Positions 43,002 to 51,215 of a DNA stretch of 64,000 nt are shown here, piece after piece. The notes under the pieces were generated by a model. It made no database searches. It had not been told where the DNA came from and saw only the letters and a program-made list of their open reading frames with translations. The stretch lies in the NCBI RefSeq assembly GCF_003570925.1, contig NZ_QXIS01000032.1, forward strand, positions 1-64,000, read 5' to 3'. The position numbers and the translations under genes are program-made. The DNA is from Candidatus Cryosericum terrychapinii. Lineage in GTDB: Bacteria; Caldisericota; Caldisericia; Cryosericales; Cryosericaceae. How positions within the stretch are numbered: the stretch's first letter is position 1; each line of letters opens with the position of its first letter.

Positions 43002-44233
43002 CAGTGGTCCTCCGGAAGGTCGGTGAGCTGTACGTGAACGGTCTGGCCCGCTTCGACGACGGGCGTCTCCTCGGGGAGGACGGCGATGCCTGTCGCAAGT
43101 GCCATGGACGTGAGAATACCGGACCCCTGGGAACCGGTCAGTGCGGCGTGGAGGGCTCCGTCGCGTTCCTGCAGGCGGACCCGCACGAAGTGGGCGCGTC
43201 CAGCGTCGGCGCCCTTGGCATATCGTTCGTCGAGGATGGTGGTACGGACGGGACGGTACAGCAGGGCATGGCCCATCATGCGGCGCACCAGCGGGCGCAC
43301 GTACTCTTCGGCACAGACCATGGAGGAGACGGGGTTGCCGGGCAGCCCGACAATACGTTTAGAACCCATGGTCCAGAACGCCATCGGCTTGCCGGGCTTC
43401 TGCTTGACGCGCCAGAAGACCAGTTTTGCGCCCATCTCCTGCAGGACGTCCTTGACGAAGTCGTAGTCGCCGACCGAGACGCCGCCGTTGGTGAGGACGA
43501 CGTCAGTCTGGACAAGCGCTTGCTCGAGCGCCGACCTCACGGCCTTACGCGTGTCGGGCACGCGGGCGAAGACGACTGGTTCTGCCCCCATCGCGGCGAC
43601 CTGTGCACGCAGCGAGTGTGCGTTGGCATCGCGGATCTGTCCGGGTCCAGGCACCTGAGCGGTATCGACCAGCTCGCTGCCTGTGGTCAGGACGGCAACA
43701 CGGGCACGGGGGTAAACGGTGACGGTGGCATGACCGGCTGCAGCGCAGACGCCGACTTCGCCAGGACGCAGGACAGTGCCGGCTGTCAGGACGGTGGCGC
43801 CGTCCTTCATGTCTTCGCCTGCCCGGCGTACGTTGACGGCGTTCTTGAGGGCCAGGAGGATCAGGACGTCGTTGCCTTCCGTGCGGGTCACCTCGACGTG
43901 GACGACGGTGTCGGCGCCATCCGGGAGGGGAGCGCCCGTCATGATACGGATGGCGGTGCCAGGGCGGACCGGCTGCGTAGCGACACTGCCCGCAGGGACG
44001 TCCTCCAGGATGTGCAGGCGGACAGGCGTGGCCTCGGATGCCTGCTGAATGTCGGCAGCCTGGACGGCGAACCCATCCATGGCGGAGTTGGCGAAGGGGG
44101 GCACGTTTCCGTGCGCAATCACATCCTCCGCAAGTACCAGGCCGGCAGCCTCGTCAAGCGGCATGGTGACCGGTGTCAGCGGTGTTGCATGGTCCAGTAT
44201 TGCCTTCAACGCTTCCTCGATGCTCAGCATCAT
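43001..44233 (-). CDS. moeA: molybdopterin molybdenumtransferase MoeA
   Basis: A 410-residue MoeA: PPFANSAMDGFAVQAAD, RIMTGAPLPDGADTVV, TNGGVSVGDYDFVKDVL and GLPGNPVSS are all present. It inserts molybdate, or tungstate in tungsten users, into adenylated molybdopterin. It lies 41 bp downstream of the tungstate ABC ATPase gene, so the metal is likely to be tungsten at least in part. Confidence 0.93.
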   Translation of the reverse strand: MMLSIEEALKAILDHATPLTPVTMPLDEAAGLVLAEDVIAHGNVPPFANSAMDGFAVQAADIQQASEATPVRLHILEDVPAGSVATQPVRPGTAIRIMTGAPLPDGADTVVHVEVTRTEGNDVLILLALKNAVNVRRAGEDMKDGATVLTAGTVLRPGEVGVCAAAGHATVTVYPRARVAVLTTGSELVDTAQVPGPGQIRDANAHSLRAQVAAMGAEPVVFARVPDTRKAVRSALEQALVQTDVVLTNGGVSVGDYDFVKDVLQEMGAKLVFWRVKQKPGKPMAFWTMGSKRIVGLPGNPVSSMVCAEEYVRPLVRRMMGHALLYRPVRTTILDERYAKGADAGRAHFVRVRLQERDGALHAALTGSQGSGILTSMALATGIAVLPEETPVVEAGQTVHVQLTDLPEDH

Positions 44234-44274
44234 TCCTCCAGTGGCAGATGTTACAACAATGGGGATGTCCCCTC

Positions 44275-45060
44275 TTACACAAGCAGCTCGCCCGCAGCGA
44301 ATCGGCGGGTCTGCTCATCGCGGGGATTGGTGAAGAAGTCATCGCGCGGCGCCTGTTCTATGATACGCCCCTGGTGAAGGAACGCCACCTGGTCGGCGAC
44401 GCGACGGGCTTCGAAGATGTCCTGCGTCACGACAACGGCTGTCATGCCCAGGTCGTCCCTCATGTGCATCAACAGGTCTTCGAGCAGCTTCGTGCCATAG
44501 GGGTCCAGGCTGGCGGATGGTTCGTCGAGGAAGAGGAGGCGTGGCTGCAGGGCCAGGGCCCGCGCTACCGAGAGACGGGCCGCTTCCCCGCCGGAAAGCG
44601 ACGAAGCATGCTGACGGGCGCGATCGGAGATGCCGGTCTCGCGCAGGGCGGCCATGGACCGCTCCTCTGCCTCGGCACGGCTCACGCCGCGCAGCTGCAG
44701 CCCGTACGTCACGTTGCTGAGGACCGAGCTGCTGAAGATCGCCGGGTGTTGAAACGCGAGCAGCATCTGTCGCCGTAGCGGCAGGAAGTGTCCATCCTGG
44801 GAAGGACTCCTGGTCGACGTGCCATACGCGACGGTCGACGCGCCCGGGACAACGCCGTCGTAGGCGACAGTGCCTTCGTCGGCGGGCTCCAGCAGTCCAA
44901 GGATGCGCAGGAGGGTGGTCTTGCCGGCGCCGTTTGTGCCGAGGATGACGGTAATGCTGCCTGCGAGGATGTTGAGATCGATGTCCCGGAGGACCTCCCG
45001 GGCACCAAAGCGCTTGCGCACACCTCTGACCGTGATGAGGTCAGTTGATGTGACGGACAT
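44275..45060 (-). CDS. tupC: tungstate ABC transporter ATP-binding protein
   Basis: A 261-residue ATPase with Walker A LGTNGAGKTTLL, signature LSGGEAARLSVA, Walker B LLFLDEPSASLDP. Start 45060 overlaps the permease end by 20 bp, and the product matches the TupC/WtpC size. It energises uptake with the adjacent permease. Assignment to tungstate follows from the TupA-type binding protein upstream; a molybdate role cannot be excluded. Confidence 0.87.
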   Translation of the reverse strand: MSVTSTDLITVRGVRKRFGAREVLRDIDLNILAGSITVILGTNGAGKTTLLRILGLLEPADEGTVAYDGVVPGASTVAYGTSTRSPSQDGHFLPLRRQMLLAFQHPAIFSSSVLSNVTYGLQLRGVSRAEAEERSMAALRETGISDRARQHASSLSGGEAARLSVARALALQPRLLFLDEPSASLDPYGTKLLEDLLMHMRDDLGMTAVVVTQDIFEARRVADQVAFLHQGRIIEQAPRDDFFTNPRDEQTRRFAAGELLV

Positions 45061-45760
45061 TGCCGACCTCCGACGTGCCCTCACCCAGACGGGAGAGGAC
45101 CACATTGACCAGGAACGAGACGAGGAGCAGGATGATGCCCAGTGCAATGGCTCGGTCGAAGCTGCCCTGACGGGTCTCGAGGACGAGTGCCGTGGTCAGC
45201 GTGCGGGTCGCTCCCTGGATGTTGCCGCCCACCAGCATGGCTGCCCCGACCTCGCTAATGGCGTTGCCAAACGCCGTGATGACGGCACCGAGGATGGCCA
45301 GGCGTGCCTCGCGGAGCAGAGCGATGGACGCCTGTGCGCGTGTCGCGCCGAGCGTGAGCGCGAGGTCGAAGACGCCCTTGTCGGCGCCGCGCAGTCCAAG
45401 GACCGAAAGGCCGACGATGACTGGGAGAGCCAGCGTGATCTGGGCGATCACCATCGCCGTTGGCGTGTAGAGCAGTCCCAACGGCCCAAGAGGGCCGCTG
45501 CGGGACAACAGGAGGTACACGAGGAGGCCTGCCACCACGGGTGGAAACCCCATCAGGGTGTAGACGACGTTCATGACGCCCTGTTTGCCCCGGAAGTGGG
45601 AGAATGCGAGCAGGATGCCGAGGGGGAACCCTGCGAGCGCTGACCAGAACAGGGCGCTCATGGTGACGCGGAGGGACGTTCCCAGGGCTTCGTACGTTCC
45701 GGGGTCCAGGGAGACGATGAGCCGAACGGCCTGAACGAAGCCCCGGCCGATATCACCCAT
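45041..45760 (-). CDS. tupB: tungstate ABC transporter permease
   Basis: A 239-residue permease with about six helices and the EAA-like loop ALTLGATRAQASIALLREAR before AVITAFGNAISEVGAAMLVG, which is typical of TupB. It follows the binding-protein gene by 26 bp and overlaps tupC. Confidence 0.88.
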   Translation of the reverse strand: MGDIGRGFVQAVRLIVSLDPGTYEALGTSLRVTMSALFWSALAGFPLGILLAFSHFRGKQGVMNVVYTLMGFPPVVAGLLVYLLLSRSGPLGPLGLLYTPTAMVIAQITLALPVIVGLSVLGLRGADKGVFDLALTLGATRAQASIALLREARLAILGAVITAFGNAISEVGAAMLVGGNIQGATRTLTTALVLETRQGSFDRAIALGIILLLVSFLVNVVLSRLGEGTSEVGNVRHIN

Positions 45761-45786
45761 CGTCGTCTCTCCGGGTCGTTTGCATG

Positions 45787-47598
45787 CTACTTGTGGACTT
45801 CGAGTCGGTAGACGTACTTCAGAGTATTCACCAGGAAGGTACCCTTCGTGGTCATGAGAGCCATGAAGCCGTCGTCGGTCGAGAGTGTTGCGTCATTCTT
45901 GAGATAGACGACGATGATCTTCGTACCCGTGAGCGCGTTGTAGATGTCGTCATAGTCCAGCGTCACGTGGCTGCCGTCCGTGGCTGTGGCGACGACGGTC
46001 AGGTGCCTGGCGGCTGTAAGATCGGGCGAGATGACCTTCAGGATATCGATGAGCTGGACGCCGCCGTACAGGACCGGCGTAAGCGACTGGTTGTTCTGCG
46101 GGTAGATCTTGACCGTCGTCATGGGGAACCTGCGGACGTCGTTCAGACGATAGGTGACCGCCTTTCCGCTCGGGAGCACGATGTCGAGGCTGCGCGTAGC
46201 TTTCCACTCGGTGGAATCCGGGTAGAAGAGAGTCTGCCCGTATTGCTCTACGCCGAAGCTCTTGATGAGTTCCTGCCCGGGCAGGCCGGTCATGAAATCA
46301 GCAAATCGAATAGCAAGGTCGACCTTGACCGTTGGGTACTTGGCGGGGTTCACGGGCATGAGGCCGTAGGGATTGAGCAGTCCCTGGGACCCCTGGACGA
46401 GGATCGGCAGGTTGATCTTGCCACCGTTCTGATAGGCGAGATACGTGGCGCGATCGGTCAGCGTGTATGCCTGTTTCTGGTCGGTCATCATGAGGACTTC
46501 ACCCATGCCCTGTCCGGCGCTGAGATACCAGGACTTGCCGGCAGGCGTGATGCCCGCTGCCTTCCAGATGTCGAGCTCCTTGGTGTTGGTGCCCGACTTG
46601 TCGCCACGGCTGATGAAGGTCGAGCCGGAGGCAGCGAGCTTCGTGAACGCAGCGGTCGCGTCGGTCATGCCCTTGATCTTCGCAGGGTCACTGGCCGGCC
46701 CTACGATAATGAAGTCGTTGTACATGACGTCTTTGCGGAAGAGACCGAAGCCGTCGGCCATGAACAGGTCTTCCTGGGCACGCGCATGCACGAGCAGGAC
46801 GTCGGCGTCGCCGTTGCGCCCAGTCGTGATAGCCTGGCCGGTACCGACCGAGATGATCTTGACCTTGACGTGGTTGGCCTTCTCGAAAATGGGGATCAGG
46901 AAAGTCAGGAGTCCAGAGTCGAAGGTGGAGGTCGTCGTAGCAAGGATCATCGACTGTGTCTCGGGTGCCTTGTAGTCCAGGATAGCGGGGAAGTAGGCGG
47001 CAGTCTGAGCACGGGTGATGGCGGCGGTCGGCTTGGTTACATCAGTGACCATGCCTTCCTGTACGCAGGCGGCAGCGGCTGTGCATGCCCATTGCGAAAG
47101 GTCCTCCGAGCCTGCGACCTTGTCCAGAACCGTGTGCGTCGCCATGCCGCGGATCTCAAAGCCCATACGCTGTGCAACGATGGCCATCGACTCCTCGCGG
47201 GTGATGTTGGCTGTCGGGTGGAAGGTCCCGTCCGGGTACCCGGTGACCCAGCCCTTAGCGATGGCGGCGTAGACAAGAGGAGCAGCCCAGTTGCTCGTAG
47301 GCAAGTCCTTGAACGTCTTGGTGGGCGATTGTACAGGATCGAGACCAGCGGAACGTGCGAGTGCCACGATGAACTCGGCACGGGTGACCGGGGCGTTGGG
47401 ACGGAACGTCCCATCCGGGTAACCCTTCATGAACCCTTTGGCGACAATCAGCTCGATAATGGCCTGATCGGGACGTCCGGCGATGTCGGACAGTGATGCG
47501 GCGCGTGCAGGGGGGGCGGACGCCATGGACAGAAACGCGAGAATGAGTACCGTCGCAAGGACGCGACGGACCAGCAGACGTGACAGACCTCTATTCAT
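45787..47598 (-). CDS. tupA: SLH-anchored tungstate-binding protein TupA with mopterin-like C-terminal domain
   Basis: A 603-residue exported fusion. A signal peptide (to about residue 32) is followed by three SLH domains (KGFMKGYPDGTFRPNAPVTR, GWVTGYPDGTFHPTANITRE, a third degenerate). A TupA-type binding domain spans about residues 205-460 (ATTTSTFDSGLL, GTGQAITTGRNGDADVLLVH, MYNDFIIVGPASDPA). The last 135 residues (LPSGKAVTYRLNDVRRFP, VLYGGVQLIDILKVI, YIYRLE-like end) resemble a degenerate oxidoreductase molybdopterin-binding domain without its Cys. Normal TupA is about 280 residues, so both extensions are unusual. ATG 47598 follows GGAAAGGAG. Confidence 0.85.
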   Translation of the reverse strand: MNRGLSRLLVRRVLATVLILAFLSMASAPPARAASLSDIAGRPDQAIIELIVAKGFMKGYPDGTFRPNAPVTRAEFIVALARSAGLDPVQSPTKTFKDLPTSNWAAPLVYAAIAKGWVTGYPDGTFHPTANITREESMAIVAQRMGFEIRGMATHTVLDKVAGSEDLSQWACTAAAACVQEGMVTDVTKPTAAITRAQTAAYFPAILDYKAPETQSMILATTTSTFDSGLLTFLIPIFEKANHVKVKIISVGTGQAITTGRNGDADVLLVHARAQEDLFMADGFGLFRKDVMYNDFIIVGPASDPAKIKGMTDATAAFTKLAASGSTFISRGDKSGTNTKELDIWKAAGITPAGKSWYLSAGQGMGEVLMMTDQKQAYTLTDRATYLAYQNGGKINLPILVQGSQGLLNPYGLMPVNPAKYPTVKVDLAIRFADFMTGLPGQELIKSFGVEQYGQTLFYPDSTEWKATRSLDIVLPSGKAVTYRLNDVRRFPMTTVKIYPQNNQSLTPVLYGGVQLIDILKVISPDLTAARHLTVVATATDGSHVTLDYDDIYNALTGTKIIVVYLKNDATLSTDDGFMALMTTKGTFLVNTLKYVYRLEVHK

Positions 47599-47603
47599 TG
47601 TTT

Positions 47604-47700
47604 CTCCTTTCCACAATGGGAGGCACGGCCGTTTCCCGCCGTACCCTGCCGGCTGTACGCCATGGCTTGTGCCGAAGGCCGGACAGCTCGAAGAATTATC
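47604..47700 (-). promoter_or_regulatory. probable Moco riboswitch
   Basis: The minus-strand leader of tupA contains a GGCAC/GTGCC closing stem, internal CCGGC/GCCGG pairing, and the 3' signature GCCTCCC-N5-TGGAAAGG, which matches the end of the E. coli moaA Moco RNA as I remember it (GCCTCCCG, then TGGAAAGG before the start). The AAAGGAG is also the ribosome site, so ligand binding would act on translation. Context (tungstate uptake plus moaA, moaC, moeA, mogA) fits. A covariance-model search is needed for proof. Confidence 0.6.
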
Positions 47701-47716
47701 CTCTGCAGCTGCAGAG
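47701..47716. promoter_or_regulatory. 16-bp palindrome at the tupA transcription start
   Basis: CTCTGCAGCTGCAGAG is a perfect palindrome, extended by ATTAT/ATAAT on each side after one mismatch. It covers about +1 to +16 of the predicted transcript, so it may be a repressor operator or a 5' hairpin. It does not resemble the ModE TATATA operator. Confidence 0.5.
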
Positions 47717-47722
47717 AATAAT

Positions 47723-47750
47723 AGTATAGACGGTGGCACCTGTATGGCAA
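47723..47750 (-). promoter_or_regulatory. sigma-70-type promoter of the tungstate/Moco operon
   Basis: Minus strand: TTGCCA (47745-47750), 16 bp, TATACT (47723-47728). It sets the start about 120 bp before tupA and directly in front of the palindrome. Confidence 0.65.
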
Positions 47751-47780
47751 GAAGTCGAAGCGGACGCCTTCCTCTGCTCC

Positions 47781-47950
47781 GTCATTCCCCCCGAGTCCTT
47801 TTGTTCAAGACCCCCGAGTATTTCTTTTCAATGCCCCCGAGCATGTTAGTCCAATGCGAGGGGTGTTTCTGAGGGGTGCTCCTCACGAGTATTTCTTTGC
47901 AATACGAGTGGTGTTCCTCGGCGTATGCGGGAATCCAGCGGTGTCCAGGC
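47781..47950. repeat. composite repeat element: split GTCATTCCC palindrome around 23-bp tandem units
   Basis: The left end GTCATTCCCC (47781) and right end GCGTATGCGGGAATCCAG (from 47931) are the two halves of the dispersed inverted repeat. Between them lie three 23-bp tandem units (47788-47810, 47811-47833, 47834-47856), each starting CCCCCGAG, and two more diverged units (CGAGTATTTCTTTGCAATA). There is no ORF and no transposase, so it looks like a small non-autonomous element or recombination product. Confidence 0.6.
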
Positions 47951-48056
47951 CGGTGAGTTCCCGTCTTCATTGACCTTTGGGCCGTTTGGCGGTATACCCA
48001 ACACATCTGCCTCTGTGTGGGTTGAGCATGTGGCCCGCCGGCGGCGCAGGAGGAAA

Positions 48057-51000
48057 ATGATGACGAGGCGACTGCAATGGTGTCTGAGGATCGTGGTGGC
48101 GGTGGCTCTGGTGCTGGTGTGCGGGTTGCCGGGGAAGCCCGCACGCGGCGCACTGAACCTGCCCACGATCGACGCCGCCTTTCTGGCCCGTGTCGGGTCA
48201 TCGCCATCGTCACAGGACGTCATCGTCCGCATGCAAGGTCTTCCGCTGGTCGGCAGAGTCCAGGACGCGGGAGCGGAGGGGTGGCTGGACACTGCGGCCG
48301 CGCATGCATCAGAGGCAGCGATCTCACAGGAGCAGAATGCGTTCCTGTCCTCGGTGACGGCGCAAGGTGTCACGTATACGGTCAAGCAGCGACTGAGCGT
48401 GACGTTCAACGGTCTCGCACTGAGCCTTGCGGGGTCCGACCTCGCGGTGGTTGCGGGGACGAGCCATGTCTCGTTTGTCTACGAATCCCGGCAGGCGCAG
48501 GTCCTTGACGATGACACAAATGCCGCCATGGGAGTAAATCAGGCGTTGTGGAACAGTACGTCGGCGAGTGGAAGGAAACTCGACGGAACCGGCACGGCCA
48601 TTGGCATTATCGACACCGGTATCGACTACACGCATCCGGACCTCGGCGGAGCAAAGTTCCCCAATGCAAAGGTGGTGGGAGGCTACGACTTCGCTGACGA
48701 CGACGCGAACCCCATGGACATACAGGGCCACGGCACACACGTCGCGGGCATCGCCGCTGCGGATGGCAAGGTGCAGGGTGTCGCGCCAAAGGCGAAGCTC
48801 TACGCCTATAAAGTCTTCAGCGACCAGGGAGGAGGAGCCGCCGATGGAGACATCATCGCTGCACTTGACCGCTCCGTGCGCGACCACTGCACAGTGGTCA
48901 ATATGTCCCTGGGTACGTCCGGGGGGACGGCTGATACGCCCGAGAACGAGGCCATCAACAACGCGGTCAAGGCGGGTGTCGTGGTCGTCGCAGCGACGGG
49001 CAACTCCGGTCCGCGCAACCCTTTGACCAACTGGCCCCTGGGTTCGCCGGCGACGGCGCTCAATGTCATCGCGGTAGCCGCCTCCAACGACGGCCCCTAT
49101 CCAGTAGTGGAGGTCGTGACGCCGACCGGAACGGGACTGGACAATATCATGGGTAGTTATGCCGACATCGCTCCGGAGTTCAAGGAAGGCTCCACATATA
49201 GCATCGTGGACGCCGGGTATGGCTCGAAGACCGATTTTGCTGCTGTGAACGTCCAGGGCAAGGTCGCACTTGTCGAACGAGGGCCCATCGGGACCGGCGG
49301 GATCTACTTCCGCGACAAGGTTCTCAATGCTCAGGCTGCGGGAGCCGCTGGTGTCATCATCTACAACCACAGCCCCGGAGTCCTTGGTATGACGCTCAAG
49401 GTGGCGGTGGGCGACGAGAGTAAGAACTACGTACCCTGCATCGGCATTACGCAGGACGCAGGATTGGACCTGAAGAAGCTCACGACGAGAGGGCTTGTCG
49501 TCCGGTTTCAAACACGGAGCAGCCTGGGGACGCTTGCAGACTTCAGTTCGATGGGCCCTACCGAGGACTTTCACTTCAAGCCGGAGGTCTCTGCCCCCGG
49601 CGTCACGGTGAACTCGACATTTCCAGGTGGCGAGTATGCCAAGCTGGACGGCACGTCGATGGCCTCGCCTGCGGTGGCCGGAGCCGTCGCATTGATCAAG
49701 GCGGCTCATCCGGACTGGACACCGGAGACGGTCAAAATGGCGCTGATGAACACGTCCGATGTCCTGCGCAACTGGCAGAACGACGAGGTCATCACGTGGA
49801 CACTGCAGGGAGCCGGCCGGGTCAACGTACCAGCTGCCATCGACGCTCCGGCCGTGGCCGAGATAGCCGCGTCCGACGGCACAACGACGTTCCAGACAGG
49901 CGCCGTCCTTATCGACGATGACAGTATTGCGACCGCGACGACGATCAAGCTCCGCAGTCTTTCGGACCACAGTGTGACCTTCTCGCCTTCGTTCAATTGG
50001 ACGATGGATGCGCAGGCAGGCGTGGCGGTGACCATCACTCCGTCACCCGTAATCGTCGTTCCCGGCGGAACGGCACAGGTGAGCGTGACCACGACCGTGA
50101 ACCCGGCTGCCGTGGGGGACGGGCCGCACGAGGGGATGATCACCTTGCAGTCGACCAGCGGAACTTTGCACGTGCCCTACATCTACTGGCGCGCGGGCGT
50201 TGAGGTCCCTGAACAGCTGAGCGGGATGCAGACGAGCACGGCAACCCTTGAAGCGCCCAGTGGCACGATGGACGTCCGGTTCAACATCGGGTATGGCGGC
50301 GTGCGACCTGCCGTCGAGGCAGGAGACGAGCCGCAGGGTTCCAGCTTTGCCTCGCAGGTCGTGGCAACGGTCACGGGCATAGATGGCGCGGCGACCCTTG
50401 GGACCGTGTACCGTAGGTCGCTGTTGCTCGTGGGTGACCACGAGTTTTCCTGGGACGGTCGAGACGTTCACGGCAACTTCTTCCTGACCGACGGAGACTA
50501 TCTCCTGAGGACGTCGGTCGTCGAGAGCAACAACGACCCGGCCAACCTGAAGATCTCGGAGGCAGCACATCAGTCGGTGCCCATTCATATCACGGGCATG
50601 GCAGGTGTTCCCGCGCTGAGTCTGAGTATCATGGGTGGGAGTCTGCGTGAGGGCGAAGACATGACGGTCAGCCTGAGCGCCGACACGACAACGAGTATTG
50701 CAGGCATAGCGGCTGTCGTGCAATTCGAACCGTACTACCTTTCGGTGAAGTCAGTGCGGGAGGGAGACTTCCTGAACCAGGGGGGAACAACCCCGTCGAG
50801 CTTTGCCTCCACTGTTGACGCCTTGGCGGGCAGCGTTGCAGTCAAAGGCGCGACAGGGACGGCCCAGGTCCAGGGAAGCGGCAGTGTGTGTACGGTCACA
50901 TTTACCGTCGTACACAGCGGTTCTACAGAACTGTGGATTGGAAACCCTCTGGCGACCAACGGCAGTGGGACGACAGAGATGATCGCCCGGTCGCTGGCCA

Positions 51001-51206
51001 TCACGTTGCGTTCCGGAGGCAACGTCTGGGACATCGATGGCAACAAGCGTGTGGACCTGGCCGACATGGTCGCTCTTGCCCGCGCGTACGGCTCGAAGGC
51101 CGGGGATAAGCGGTATGACAACATGGCAGACCTCAACGGCGATGGACGCGTCGACGACGCCGACCTGCAGATCCTGCGCCAGCACTATGGCGACGTCTAC
51201 CCCTAG
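48057..51206 (+). CDS. subtilisin-like serine protease with cohesin-like and dockerin modules
   Basis: A 1049-residue secreted S8 protease. Signal peptide MMTRRLQWCLRIVVAVALVL; inhibitor_I9-like propeptide; catalytic Asp186 (IIDTGIDYTHPDLG), His228 (GHGTHVAGI), Ser534 (DGTSMASPAVAG); PA domain inserted at about residues 350-480; FlgD-like DGRDVHGNFFLTDGDY; a cohesin-like domain (about 850-985); and a C-terminal type I dockerin with two calcium loops (DIDGNKRVDLADMVAL, DLNGDGRVDDADLQIL). ATG 48057 is preceded by GGAGGAAA. It probably acts at the cell surface, tethered by dockerin-cohesin contact to the next gene's product. Confidence 0.9.
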   Translation: MMTRRLQWCLRIVVAVALVLVCGLPGKPARGALNLPTIDAAFLARVGSSPSSQDVIVRMQGLPLVGRVQDAGAEGWLDTAAAHASEAAISQEQNAFLSSVTAQGVTYTVKQRLSVTFNGLALSLAGSDLAVVAGTSHVSFVYESRQAQVLDDDTNAAMGVNQALWNSTSASGRKLDGTGTAIGIIDTGIDYTHPDLGGAKFPNAKVVGGYDFADDDANPMDIQGHGTHVAGIAAADGKVQGVAPKAKLYAYKVFSDQGGGAADGDIIAALDRSVRDHCTVVNMSLGTSGGTADTPENEAINNAVKAGVVVVAATGNSGPRNPLTNWPLGSPATALNVIAVAASNDGPYPVVEVVTPTGTGLDNIMGSYADIAPEFKEGSTYSIVDAGYGSKTDFAAVNVQGKVALVERGPIGTGGIYFRDKVLNAQAAGAAGVIIYNHSPGVLGMTLKVAVGDESKNYVPCIGITQDAGLDLKKLTTRGLVVRFQTRSSLGTLADFSSMGPTEDFHFKPEVSAPGVTVNSTFPGGEYAKLDGTSMASPAVAGAVALIKAAHPDWTPETVKMALMNTSDVLRNWQNDEVITWTLQGAGRVNVPAAIDAPAVAEIAASDGTTTFQTGAVLIDDDSIATATTIKLRSLSDHSVTFSPSFNWTMDAQAGVAVTITPSPVIVVPGGTAQVSVTTTVNPAAVGDGPHEGMITLQSTSGTLHVPYIYWRAGVEVPEQLSGMQTSTATLEAPSGTMDVRFNIGYGGVRPAVEAGDEPQGSSFASQVVATVTGIDGAATLGTVYRRSLLLVGDHEFSWDGRDVHGNFFLTDGDYLLRTSVVESNNDPANLKISEAAHQSVPIHITGMAGVPALSLSIMGGSLREGEDMTVSLSADTTTSIAGIAAVVQFEPYYLSVKSVREGDFLNQGGTTPSSFASTVDALAGSVAVKGATGTAQVQGSGSVCTVTFTVVHSGSTELWIGNPLATNGSGTTEMIARSLAITLRSGGNVWDIDGNKRVDLADMVALARAYGSKAGDKRYDNMADLNGDGRVDDADLQILRQHYGDVYP

Positions 51207-51215
51207 GAGGCGGCA

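Noticed and set aside
47788-47856. Three direct 23-bp repeats as a CRISPR array
   Set aside because: The units abut without spacers, differ from one another, and no cas genes are near.
48324-49970. 548-codon minus-strand ORF opposite the subtilisin
   Set aside because: An Arg/His/Asp-rich product typical of antisense reading in GC-rich DNA; the plus strand encodes an intact protease.
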